Assembly (NCBI RefSeq): GCF_007990265.1
Contig: NZ_BJWH01000024.1
Span: forward strand, 1 to 61,263
DNA: 61,263 nt
DNA from: Cellulomonas terrae
GTDB lineage: Bacteria; Actinomycetota; Actinomycetes; Actinomycetales; Cellulomonadaceae
Direction of reading: 5' to 3'
Shown in pieces: positions 1-9,501 of this stretch. A model generated the notes under the pieces. That model searched no databases and was not told where the DNA came from. It saw only the letters and a list, made by a program, of their open reading frames with translations. The translations under genes and the position numbers were made by a program. Every line of letters starts with the position of its first letter. Position 1 is the first letter of the stretch.

Positions 1-40
1 GGGCGCGGACCTGTTCCTCTCAGAGGATCGGTCCGCGCCC
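1..40 (-). terminator. Hairpin terminator of the 69-aa gene
   Basis: A perfect 11-bp inverted repeat (GGGCGCGGACC at 1-11, GGTCCGCGCCC at 30-40) with an 18-nt loop lies 13 bases past the stop of the minus-strand gene at 54-263. This is the expected position for an intrinsic terminator. No long U-tract can be seen because the window begins here, which is common for high-GC actinobacterial terminators. Confidence 0.55.
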
Positions 41-53
41 ACCGGGGTGCGGA

Positions 54-263
54 TCATCGGGCGACGAGGACGCCGACGGGGTTCGCCGGGCGCGTCGGGA
101 CGCGCCGCGGATCCGGAGGTCGACCGGCGTTCGCGGTCGGCTGTCTGGCGTGGCGTGCGGCCTCGCGGACGCGCGCCTGGTGCGACTGAGCGAGGCGCTC
201 GGCGTTTGCCTGGCGCGTGAGCTCGTAGGTCTGGTTCGGGTACACGGGGTTCTCCTCGGGCAT
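54..263 (-). CDS. Small hypothetical protein, 69 aa
   Basis: I do not recognise this family. The protein is short, hydrophilic and rich in Ala, Arg, Gln and Pro, with a probable amphipathic helix in its first half (YELTRQANAERLAQ onward) and a Pro/Arg-rich tail. It has no signal peptide, membrane segment or Cys/His metal-binding pattern. Support for a real gene: G/C-biased third codon positions, an ATG start and a strong hairpin directly downstream. The ribosome binding site is weak. It lies divergently from the permease gene at 456, with 192 bp between the two starts. It could be a small basic actinobacterial protein of unknown role; alternatively the open frame is chance in GC-rich DNA. Confidence 0.55.
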   Translation of the reverse strand: MPEENPVYPNQTYELTRQANAERLAQSHQARVREAARHARQPTANAGRPPDPRRVPTRPANPVGVLVAR

Positions 264-455
264 GACGGCGTCCGGGCCGGAGCCCGGACGATCTGGGTGG
301 TGTGGGAGTACTCGACCATGCGCCGTCGGGTGTCGTCACCTGATTTTCGTGCCGCTTTCGACCGTTGTGACGCCCTCGTGCTCGTGGCGGGATCTCGACG
401 GACGTCGCCTGTCTGCCGCCTGGTCGGTGGTCGGCGCACCGGGAGACGCTGCACC

Positions 456-1757
456 GTGCCTGCTCCCGCCGCCCTCGCCCCGACCAGCGCCCCCACCGAC
501 ACCCAGCCGCGCATCGGCCTGGCGCTCGGCACCGCGCTCTACGTGGCCTCGGTGCTCGGCACCGGCATCCTGCTCCTCCCGACCCTCGCCGCGCGCGCGG
601 CCGGTCCGGCGTCCGTCGTCGCCGTCGCGCTCGTCCTCCTCGCCTCGGTCCCGCTCGCCGCCGCGTTCGCCGCCCTCGCCACCCGGCACCCGGACTCCGG
701 CGGCGTGGCGACCTACGTGCGGCTCGCCCTCGGCCCCACCGCGGCGCGGATGACCGGCTACTGGTTCTTCTTCGGCGTCTGCGTCGGCGCGTCCGTCGTG
801 GCCCTGCTCGGCGCGCAGTACGTCGTCGCGATGCTGGGCGGCGCGCAGTGGCACGTCTACCTCGTCGGCGCCGCGTTCCTCGTCCCGCCGCTGGTCACCA
901 ACGCCGTCGGGCTGCGGCTCGCCGGACCCGTCCAGCTCGCGCTCACCGGTGCGCTCGTCGCCCTCGTCGTCGGCGTCGTGCTCGTGTCCCTGCCCGCGGC
1001 CGACCCGGCGAACCTCGAGCCTTTCGCGCCGCACGGCTGGGCGGGCGTCGGCGCCGCGGCGAGCCTGTACGTCTGGGCGTTCGCCGGGTGGGAGGCCGTC
1101 ACGCACCTCGCCGGTGAGTTCCGGGACCCTCGGCGCACCATCCCGCGCGCGACCGCGATCGCGCTCGTCGTCGTCGGCGTCGCCTACCTCGCCCTGCAGT
1201 ACGTGACCGTGACCGTGCTCGGCGGAGACGCCGCATCGTCGGACGTGCCGCTGATGGACCTCGTCGACGTCGGCCTCCCCGGGATCGGGCGGGTCGCGGT
1301 GGCCGTCGTCGCGGCCATCGTCACGCTCGGCGTGCTCGGCACCTACGTCGGGGCCTTCGCCAAGCTCGGAGCCTCCCTCGGGCGCGACGGCGACCTGCCG
1401 CGCCGCATCGCGCAGGGCGCCCAACCGGGTGGGGTCCCGCGACGCGCGCTGCTCCTCGTGGCCGGGATGATCACCGTCTACTTCGCGATCGCCGTGGCCA
1501 CCGGCGGGCAGCTCGAGCCCTTCGTGCTCGTGCACACCAGCTGCATCGTCGCCATCTACGCCGTCGGCATGGCCGCCGCCGTGCGGCTCCTCGACCGGGG
1601 GAGTGCCGGGTGGTGGGCCGCCGTCGCCGCCTGCGTCCTGTCGCTCGGGCTCGCCGTGCTCGCGGGATGGCACCTCGTGGTCCCGCTCGGGCTCGCGGTG
1701 GTGGCGGTGGGGGTCGGCGCGGCGCGGCGGGGTGCGACCTCGGCGGGTGACCCGTAG
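456..1757 (+). CDS. APC-superfamily amino acid permease
   Basis: Predicted integral membrane transporter of the amino acid-polyamine-organocation superfamily, 433 aa with about 12 hydrophobic segments from residue 22 to the end. The first helix carries the APC helix-break pattern (ASVLGTGILLLP). A charged loop following a helix with WAFAGWEAVTHLAGEFRDP (about residues 205-225) is also typical. The overall look is closest to YjeH-type amino acid exporters or permeases; the substrate cannot be read from sequence. The GTG at 456 was chosen because GGGAGA lies 9 bases upstream and the hydrophobic region begins about 20 residues later. Longer upstream extensions from position 150 read as low-complexity non-membrane sequence. 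It stands alone on its strand. Confidence 0.85.
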   Translation: MPAPAALAPTSAPTDTQPRIGLALGTALYVASVLGTGILLLPTLAARAAGPASVVAVALVLLASVPLAAAFAALATRHPDSGGVATYVRLALGPTAARMTGYWFFFGVCVGASVVALLGAQYVVAMLGGAQWHVYLVGAAFLVPPLVTNAVGLRLAGPVQLALTGALVALVVGVVLVSLPAADPANLEPFAPHGWAGVGAAASLYVWAFAGWEAVTHLAGEFRDPRRTIPRATAIALVVVGVAYLALQYVTVTVLGGDAASSDVPLMDLVDVGLPGIGRVAVAVVAAIVTLGVLGTYVGAFAKLGASLGRDGDLPRRIAQGAQPGGVPRRALLLVAGMITVYFAIAVATGGQLEPFVLVHTSCIVAIYAVGMAAAVRLLDRGSAGWWAAVAACVLSLGLAVLAGWHLVVPLGLAVVAVGVGAARRGATSAGDP

Positions 1758-1907
1758 CGCGGTCGACTGCGATTGTCCTCCGTCCGCCGGCCTCCCGGTG
1801 GACGGTCGACCGCAACTCGGTGCGTCCGACCCGCCATGGCTCAGTCGCTGTCCACAGATTCGGACGTTCTCCGTTGTGGTGTGTCCGGAATCGGTAGGTT
1901 CTCCCGC

Positions 1908-2507
1908 ATGCGTGGACGGGGCAGCACGGCAAGGGTGTGGCGGAGGGTCGTTCCGGCGGTGGTCGGGATGGCGCTGGTCGCCGGGTGTACAGGAAGCGGA
2001 TCCGAGCCGGCGGAGTCGACAGCGCCGCCTGTCGTCGAGGTGACACAGACACCGACACCCACTCCGACACCGGTAGTGAAGCCGGAGCCGCCGGACGCGA
2101 TGGGCGAGCCGACGACGGACGGCGCGATCGCGGCTGCGACGTACTTCCTGTCGCTGTATGACTACGCGTTCGCCAGTGGAGACGCCGGTCCGCTGATGGA
2201 GATGTCTGCGGAGACATGCGACCTATGCGCCTACGTCCAAGAGAGCGTGGTCGCCATGACGTCGGAAGGGCGATCGTCGGTGGGGCATCCGGCGCGGGTC
2301 TTGACATCTGAATCGACCGAGATTCGGCCCGACGAGTGGTTCTCGGCCCTGTTACGCGTAGAGCAAGCCGCGACTCAGGAGCTCGATGCCGACGGGAAGG
2401 TCGTCGCTGAGTCTGCGGCTAACGTCACGGACTTCCTCTTTGCCATGAGTTGGTTGGGTGACCGATGGCGTGTGGAGGCGGTCGATCTCACGGAGGTCGT
2501 AGCGTGA
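1908..2507 (+). CDS. Secreted lipoprotein, DUF6318-like
   Basis: 199-aa predicted lipoprotein. A basic N-terminus and hydrophobic stretch lead to a lipobox (LVAGC, acylated Cys27). A Thr/Pro-rich spacer (about residues 40-60) follows, then a globular domain with a conserved-looking CDLC motif (about residue 100) and a WLGDRWRVEAVDL end. I associate this arrangement with the DUF6318 family of actinobacterial lipoproteins, function unknown; that assignment is from memory. The ATG at 1908 gives a clean signal peptide. The stop codon overlaps the GTG start of the next gene (GTGA), so the two are probably translationally coupled. GC content from here to about 2750 is visibly lower than in the neighbours, hinting at an accessory gene pair. 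Confidence 0.75.
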   Translation: MRGRGSTARVWRRVVPAVVGMALVAGCTGSGSEPAESTAPPVVEVTQTPTPTPTPVVKPEPPDAMGEPTTDGAIAAATYFLSLYDYAFASGDAGPLMEMSAETCDLCAYVQESVVAMTSEGRSSVGHPARVLTSESTEIRPDEWFSALLRVEQAATQELDADGKVVAESAANVTDFLFAMSWLGDRWRVEAVDLTEVVA

Positions 2508-3424
2508 TTGAACGGGCAATGGCCACGTCTGGTCTCGCTGCCCTACTCGCCGTGACCGGAGCAACGGCTGGTGAAATACAGTCGGAGGAAGGTACTCGAC
2601 GCAGCTACGTGCGCGCCGGAACCAACACCGAACGCGGCGATGCCTTCGAGTTTCTCGCGGGATGGGGCCAATCGCAGGCAAGCCCAACCGCGCCTGGCGG
2701 ATCGGGTCACAGCGTCGTCCCGACGACCAGGTGGGAGTACATGCACGCGATGGCGTGCCTGGAGGTGTCAGGGCACTGGGTGCCGGCGGGTGACGACGGT
2801 GGGTGTATCAGCGGAGTGCCGCAAGCGCCTGCCCTCGACTGTGCCGGGCAGGGGTGGGTTGAGCCGCGCTGGCGGCGGTTCCAGGTTCCGCCCGCGACGG
2901 ACTGGAGTCCGTGGCGCCGGGTGGACTACGGCTCATGCGGCGGCGACGAGCTGCCCGTGCTGACGGCGGAGGAGTTCCGGCGGTTGCCGTTGCCGGCGCC
3001 TTCGGTGCACATGCAGCCGGACACGGGTTGGGTGCTGGTGAACAAGGAGACGATCGCCTACACCGACCCGACGCCGGTGACGCTGACGACCCAGCTGCTG
3101 GGTCGGACGGTGACGGTGGAGGCGACCCCGACGCGGTTCACGTACGAGTGGGGTGACGGGTCGCGGCCTGTCGTGACGAGCGATCCGGGTGCGCCGTACC
3201 CGGCGTTCGACGTGGTCCACGTCTACGAGGACCTCGGGCAGGCTGCTATCACCATCACGACGGAGTGGTCGGGGCGGTACCAGGTCGAGGGCGACCCGCA
3301 GTGGCGTGAGGTCACCGGTACGGCCACGACGACCGCGACGGGACCGGTCTTCGAGATCCGCGAAGTTCGTACCCGCCTGGTCACCGGCCTGTGCACCGAC
3401 GACCCGAAACCGGACGACTGCTGA
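2504..3424 (+). CDS. Secreted PKD-like protein
   Basis: 306-aa protein with a short hydrophobic N-terminus (residues 6-22, probable signal peptide). A Gly/Ser-rich region and a Cys-containing segment follow (CLEVSGHWVP, CISG, DCAGQGWVEP, SCGGDE). A PKD-like beta-sandwich signature lies at about residues 210-265 (FTYEWGDGS followed by VVHVYEDLGQAAITITTEW). PKD domains usually mediate extracellular protein or carbohydrate contacts. The GTG at 2504 overlaps the preceding lipoprotein stop and has GGAG 8 bases upstream. The pair probably acts together at the cell surface, function unknown. The gene ends 32 bases before the 3-prime end of the convergent tRNA-Arg. Confidence 0.75.
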   Translation: MIERAMATSGLAALLAVTGATAGEIQSEEGTRRSYVRAGTNTERGDAFEFLAGWGQSQASPTAPGGSGHSVVPTTRWEYMHAMACLEVSGHWVPAGDDGGCISGVPQAPALDCAGQGWVEPRWRRFQVPPATDWSPWRRVDYGSCGGDELPVLTAEEFRRLPLPAPSVHMQPDTGWVLVNKETIAYTDPTPVTLTTQLLGRTVTVEATPTRFTYEWGDGSRPVVTSDPGAPYPAFDVVHVYEDLGQAAITITTEWSGRYQVEGDPQWREVTGTATTTATGPVFEIREVRTRLVTGLCTDDPKPDDC

Positions 3425-3456
3425 GGCACAGGGACCCGCCGGGCTCCTTGCATGGG

Positions 3457-3529
<73 letters not shown>

Positions 3530-3647
3530 TGGACGTGCGCCCACAGCCTAATGGCGGGGCGCGCGATCGCATGCTCGGCACGAACCGGACAGGACCGCAC
3601 CGCGTGGCGCGTTTTGCCAGGTCAGATGACACCGCGACAATGGTCGC

Positions 3648-5414
3648 GTGAGCGCACAGCCCGGCACCGCGCCAGTGCAGCCTGTGCCGACCTCGCGGCC
3701 ACCGGCGGCACACGCCCGTCATGCCGCCTCCGATCCACGTGATGTCCTCGCGCGACCGCTGGCGGCGACGTCGCTGCTCGACGCGGTCCGGGACCTGCAC
3801 CGTGACGTGGAGCGCACCGGGTTCCCGCTGGAGATCGAGGGGATCGCGTCGGCGCGGGCGTCGCGGGCGCGGCTCGTCGACCAGCTCGGGGAGCACCTGG
3901 TCCCGCGCCTCACGGAGCTGTCTGCGCCTGCGGTCGTCGTGATCTCGGGGTCGACGGGTGCGGGCAAGTCGACGTTGGTGAACTCGCTGGTGGGGTCGGA
4001 GGTCAGCACGGCAGGCGTGCTGCGGCCGACGACGCGTCGGCCGGTGCTGGTGCACAACCCGCTCGACGAGGAGCTGCTGTCGCACCACCCGGTCCTGGAG
4101 TCGGTGAGCGTGGTCGCCGACGAGCAGGTGCCGCGCGGCATCGCGCTGCTGGATGCACCGGACCTCGACTCGGTGCTGGAGTCGAACCGGGAGTCGGCGC
4201 ACCGGCTGCTGGAGGCGGCCGACCTGTGGCTCTTCGTGACGACGGCTGCCCGGTACGGCGACGCGTTGCCGTGGCGGGTCCTGCAGGGGGCTGTCGAGCG
4301 GGGGGCGTCGATCGCGATGGTGCTCAACCGGGTGCCGCCGGCGTCGTTGCCTACGGTGCGCGGGGATCTCCTCGACCGGCTGCGCGGGCACGGGCTGCAG
4401 GGGTCGCCGCTGTTCGTCGTCCCCGACCTGGGGCCGCACGAGGGGTTGCTGCCTGCCGCGGTGGTCGCGCCGATCCGACGGTGGCTCGCGATGCTGGCCG
4501 GGCCCGACCGCGCGCGCACGGTCATCGGCCGGACGCTGCGGGGCTCGCTGGCGGCGCTGCGACCGTGGGTGGACGAGCTGGCCGAGGCGGTGCAGGCGCA
4601 GGCTGACGCCGCGGGGGCGATCGCGGCGGTCCTCGACGAGGCGATCGAGGCGCCGACGGCGCAGGCGGCGGCGTCGATCCGGGGTGGTGCCGTCGCGGAC
4701 GGCGCGGTGCGGGCGCGGTGGTCGGAGCTCGCGGCGGACAGCGGCCCGCTCGGGCGGGTGGTCCGTCCGTCGGGTCGTGTCCGGGGCTCGTCGCGGGAGG
4801 GCCGTGCGCGGGTCGCCGCGATCCAGCCTCTGCTCGAGGACCTCACGCGTTCGGCGGCGGCGACGCTCACGGCTGCTGGCGCGCACACCGAAGGGGTCCT
4901 GCGGGCAGCGCTCACGGGTCCCGACGCGCCGGCGGGCGGTGCCTCCGTCGACGCGGCCTGGGAGTCGTCGACGCTGCGCACCGGTCGGCGGAGCGCCGCC
5001 GAGCAGGCGGCGCGTGCGTGGACGGCGCAGGGCCCGCGCGTGGTGCGTGCGGCGCTGACGGTGGGACCGGCGGAGACGACGCCCGACGGGATCGCGCGGC
5101 CGCGTCGCGACGTGGCACGTGAGGTCCGTCGGAGGGGCAAGGCGGCGAGTGCGCTGGGCGACGAAGGTCTTGCCGTCGTCGCGCTTGCTGCTGCGTCGGG
5201 GGTGCGCGAGGCCCGTGACCTGCTCGTGGACCTGATCGACTCCGCCGGGGAGCGCGCCGCCGACGAGCTGCGGGACGACCTGGTCGCCCGGGTGGCGGGC
5301 CAGGTGGCGGTCGAGCGTGCGGCGGTCGGCGAGGTGCTGTCCGACCCGGACCTCGCCGAGGACGCCTCGTCGCGGCTGCGACTGCGGCTCGCCGTGCTGA
5401 AGGGACTCACGTGA
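3648..5414 (+). CDS. Dynamin-like GTPase, pair A first member
   Basis: 588-aa predicted GTPase. The G domain has a P-loop GSTGAGKST (101-109), a switch-I candidate RPTTR (126-130) and a G3 element DAPDLDS (169-175). G4 is degenerate (NRVP, 227-230, instead of NKxD). The remaining 350 residues are Ala/Glu/Arg-rich helices without a clear membrane segment. This layout suggests the bacterial dynamin/Era-type superfamily (compare mycobacterial IniA/IniC and Streptomyces DynA/DynB). The GTG at 3648 opens MSAQPG. The stop overlaps the next GTPase start by 4 bp (GTGA). A closely similar gene lies at 9502, so this is half of a duplicated two-gene module. Membrane remodelling or division is an inference from the superfamily. 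Confidence 0.75.
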   Translation: MSAQPGTAPVQPVPTSRPPAAHARHAASDPRDVLARPLAATSLLDAVRDLHRDVERTGFPLEIEGIASARASRARLVDQLGEHLVPRLTELSAPAVVVISGSTGAGKSTLVNSLVGSEVSTAGVLRPTTRRPVLVHNPLDEELLSHHPVLESVSVVADEQVPRGIALLDAPDLDSVLESNRESAHRLLEAADLWLFVTTAARYGDALPWRVLQGAVERGASIAMVLNRVPPASLPTVRGDLLDRLRGHGLQGSPLFVVPDLGPHEGLLPAAVVAPIRRWLAMLAGPDRARTVIGRTLRGSLAALRPWVDELAEAVQAQADAAGAIAAVLDEAIEAPTAQAAASIRGGAVADGAVRARWSELAADSGPLGRVVRPSGRVRGSSREGRARVAAIQPLLEDLTRSAAATLTAAGAHTEGVLRAALTGPDAPAGGASVDAAWESSTLRTGRRSAAEQAARAWTAQGPRVVRAALTVGPAETTPDGIARPRRDVAREVRRRGKAASALGDEGLAVVALAAASGVREARDLLVDLIDSAGERAADELRDDLVARVAGQVAVERAAVGEVLSDPDLAEDASSRLRLRLAVLKGLT

Positions 5415-6898
5415 CCGAGACCATCGGATCGACCCTGCACGGCGACGACACGGCGGCGCTGACGGCTCGTGTCGACGCGTTGGGTCGTGCCCTGGCGATC
5501 GGTGGTGCGCGGCTGGCGCCGACCGTGGTGAAGCGCGTGGTCTCGACCGTGGAGAGCGTGCGGGAACGGCTGGACCTCGGGGTGGACCACACGGTGGTCG
5601 CGCTCGTGGGCGGGACCGGGTCGGGCAAGTCGAGCCTGTTCAACGCGATCTGCCGCCTCGACTTCGCCGACGTGGGTGTCCGGCGCCCGACGACGTCGGA
5701 GATCACGGCGTGCGTGTGGGGCGACGACGGGGGTCCGCTGCTCGACTGGCTCGGCGTCGTGCCGGACCGCCGCATCCAGCGGGAGAGCCTCCTCGACGGC
5801 GAGAGCGAGGCGCCGCTGCGGGGTCTCGTGCTGCTCGACCTCCCGGACCACGACTCGATCGCCCCGGAGCACCGGGAGGTCGTCGACCGGCTGCTGCCGC
5901 AGGCCGACCTGCTCGCGTGGGTGGTCGACCCGCAGAAGTACGCGGACGACGCCCTGCACAGCGGCTACCTGCGGCGGCTGGTCGGGCACGAGGCCTCGAT
6001 GGTCGTGGTGCTCAACCAGGTCGACACCGTGCCGCCCGACGTGCGGCCCGCGCTGCTGGCGGACGTCGAGAACCTGCTGGTCGACGACGGGCTCACCGGG
6101 GTCCCGGTCCGCGAGGCCTCCGCACGCACTGGTGAGGGCTTGGTCGCGCTGCGCGAGCTCCTGGCCACCTACGTGGAGTCCAGGTCGTTGGCCGCTCGGC
6201 GCGCGAGCGCCGAGCTGAACGACGCCGCGACGCTGCTCGCGGCGGAGGTCGCCGCGCGCGAGCCGGCCCCGGCCGCCCTGTCGGTCACGGACGTGGTCGA
6301 CCGCCTGGCGGCCGCGATCGGGCTGCCGGCGGTGGCCGCGGGGGTGGGCGCGGCGGTGCGGACGGGATCCGCCTCGACGCCCGGGTTCGGCGCGGTCCAG
6401 GAGGACGCGGTCGAGCTCGCGCGGGCGACGTGGCTCGAGGCCGTGACGACGGGTCTGCCGCGCCGGTGGGGCAAGGACGTCGCCTCGCGGGTGGCGTCGA
6501 CCACCGAGATGCGGCTCGCCGTGACCGACGCTCTGACCCAGCTGACGCTGACCGCGCGACGTTCCGGGCTCGCGCTCGCGCTGACGGTCGCGGCCGTGGC
6601 GCTCGCCGGTGCGGCGCTGCTCGTCGGGTCCGTCGCGGTCGGCTCGCTCGTGGGCCCGGGGGAGTCCAACGTGTGGGCGCCCGTGGGGGCGGTCGTGCTG
6701 CTCGTCGCGTCGGTGCTCGCCTTCGTCGCGGCCGGTGCCGCGCGCCGGTCGGCGGGGCGGCGGCGGACCGCACGGGTGCTCGAGGACGGCCGGTCGGCGC
6801 TCGAGAACGTGGCGCGGGCGCGGCTCGCGGTGCCCACCGAGGCGGTGCTGGCGGAACACCGCGCCGTGCGCGAGCTCGTCGCCTCCGCCCGGGCCTGA
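5411..6898 (+). CDS. Dynamin-like membrane GTPase, pair A second member
   Basis: 495-aa partner of the preceding gene. Its G domain is complete: P-loop GGTGSGKSS (67-75), RPTTS (92-96), G3 DLPDHDS (143-149), G4 NQVD (202-205) and a G5-like EASARTGEG (235-243). After a helical region come two hydrophobic segments (about 386-414 and 421-444) and a basic C-terminal helical tail. This indicates a membrane-anchored GTPase with its G domain in the cytoplasm. The first member has a degenerate G4 while this one is canonical, so the two probably form a heteromeric pair in which nucleotide cycling differs between subunits. The start is the GTG overlapping the upstream stop, with AAGGGA nearby. Functional role is inferred only from the dynamin-like architecture. 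Confidence 0.78.
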   Translation: MTETIGSTLHGDDTAALTARVDALGRALAIGGARLAPTVVKRVVSTVESVRERLDLGVDHTVVALVGGTGSGKSSLFNAICRLDFADVGVRRPTTSEITACVWGDDGGPLLDWLGVVPDRRIQRESLLDGESEAPLRGLVLLDLPDHDSIAPEHREVVDRLLPQADLLAWVVDPQKYADDALHSGYLRRLVGHEASMVVVLNQVDTVPPDVRPALLADVENLLVDDGLTGVPVREASARTGEGLVALRELLATYVESRSLAARRASAELNDAATLLAAEVAAREPAPAALSVTDVVDRLAAAIGLPAVAAGVGAAVRTGSASTPGFGAVQEDAVELARATWLEAVTTGLPRRWGKDVASRVASTTEMRLAVTDALTQLTLTARRSGLALALTVAAVALAGAALLVGSVAVGSLVGPGESNVWAPVGAVVLLVASVLAFVAAGAARRSAGRRRTARVLEDGRSALENVARARLAVPTEAVLAEHRAVRELVASARA

Positions 6899-6990
6899 TC
6901 CGCCCACAGCCCCGCTGCACGGCGCCTGGTCCACCGGTTCGCTCTGTCCGGCGCCGCCGGGTGCTGCCCGCGTCGACCCTGGTCGCACGA

Positions 6991-7008
6991 GCCCCGCACC
7001 CGCGGGGC
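6991..7008 (+). other. Hairpin just upstream of the ssb ribosome binding site
   Basis: GCCCCGC (6991-6997) and GCGGGGC (7002-7008) form a perfect 7-bp stem with a 4-nt loop. It ends 10 bases before the GGAGG of the ssb-like gene and about 95 bases after the GTPase stop. It could be a weak terminator or a structure affecting translation of ssb; sequence alone does not decide. Confidence 0.35.
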
Positions 7009-7029
7009 GCACCGCACCGGAGGTACCCC

Positions 7030-7533
7030 ATGAGCATGCAGTCCCTGGACCTGACCGTCGTCGGGTGGATCGGCACGGACGTGCGGATCCATCACGAGTC
7101 GGACGGTGGCGTCCCGTTCTCCACGTTCCGTCTGGGCAGCACGCGTCGCTGGTTCGACAGGCAGGCCGGCGTGTGGCGCGACGGGCAGACCGAGTGGTTC
7201 AACGTGAAGGTGTGGCGGACCACCGCCCTGAACGCGGCACGGTCGCTGCGCAAGGGCGACCCGGTCATCGTGCAGGGGCTGCTGTCCACCGAGGAGTGGG
7301 TCGGCGCCGACGGACCGCGGACCTCCCTCGTGCTGGACGCGAGCGCGCTCGGCCCGAACCTGGCGTTCGGCAGCAGCCACTTCGCGCGGAACGTGAGCAC
7401 GGCGCCGGCCGCGGGGACGGAGGACGGCCCGACGGACGTCTCCGAGCTCGAGGAGCTGCCGGAGGACGAGGGTGCCGGCCTGGAGCCCGTGGCGGACGAC
7501 GAGCAGGAGCTCGCACTGGCCGGTGCCAGGTGA
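7030..7533 (+). CDS. ssb: Single-stranded DNA-binding protein (SSB paralogue)
   Basis: 167-aa OB-fold SSB. Residues 1-115 show the family pattern: a short N-terminal strand (LDLTVVGWIGTDVRI), FSTFRLGSTRRW, the aromatic TEWFNVKVW segment and KGDPVIVQGLLSTEEW. The C-terminal 50 residues are acidic, but they end in ELALAGAR and lack the DDDIPF-type tip that recruits partners in the housekeeping SSB. It is therefore probably an accessory paralogue (SsbB-like), not the replicative protein. The ATG at 7030 has an excellent GGAGG 6 bases upstream. It sits between the first GTPase pair and ettA; this neighbourhood is worth comparing across Cellulomonadaceae. Confidence 0.85.
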   Translation: MSMQSLDLTVVGWIGTDVRIHHESDGGVPFSTFRLGSTRRWFDRQAGVWRDGQTEWFNVKVWRTTALNAARSLRKGDPVIVQGLLSTEEWVGADGPRTSLVLDASALGPNLAFGSSHFARNVSTAPAAGTEDGPTDVSELEELPEDEGAGLEPVADDEQELALAGAR

Positions 7534-7708
7534 TCGCCTAGGCTGGGGCACCGGCAACCCGACGACGTGGCCGGTCGGACCGCGCGCACCACGCAGCGCG
7601 GTCGACCAGCCTCGCGGGTGAGCCGGTCAGCAGTGCCCCGAGAACCGCGCCGCGAGAACCGAGCGTGCGGGGCGACCCCCATCGAGCACCGAGGCGGACG
7701 AAGAGCCA

Positions 7709-9391
<1,683 letters not shown>

Positions 9392-9397
9392 CCGTAC

Positions 9398-9440
9398 CGA
9401 CGAGGCCGCCCGTTCCCCGAGGGAGCGGGCGGCCTCGTCG
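9398..9440 (+). terminator. Intrinsic terminator after ettA
   Basis: Perfect 15-bp stem (CGACGAGGCCGCCCG at 9398-9412, complement at 9426-9440) with a 13-nt loop, starting 7 bases after the ettA stop. It separates ettA from the second GTPase pair. Confidence 0.85.
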
Positions 9441-9501
9441 TCGATGGGCCGCCCACGACCTGCGCGGATACGCTGCTGACGACCTGGGAGGCGGTGGCGC
9501 G

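Noticed and set aside
3719..7012. Very long open frame on the minus strand (over 1000 codons) opposite the first GTPase pair
   Set aside because: Arg/Gly/Pro-rich low-complexity translation typical of antisense frames in GC-rich DNA; plus-strand genes have clear motifs and ribosome sites.
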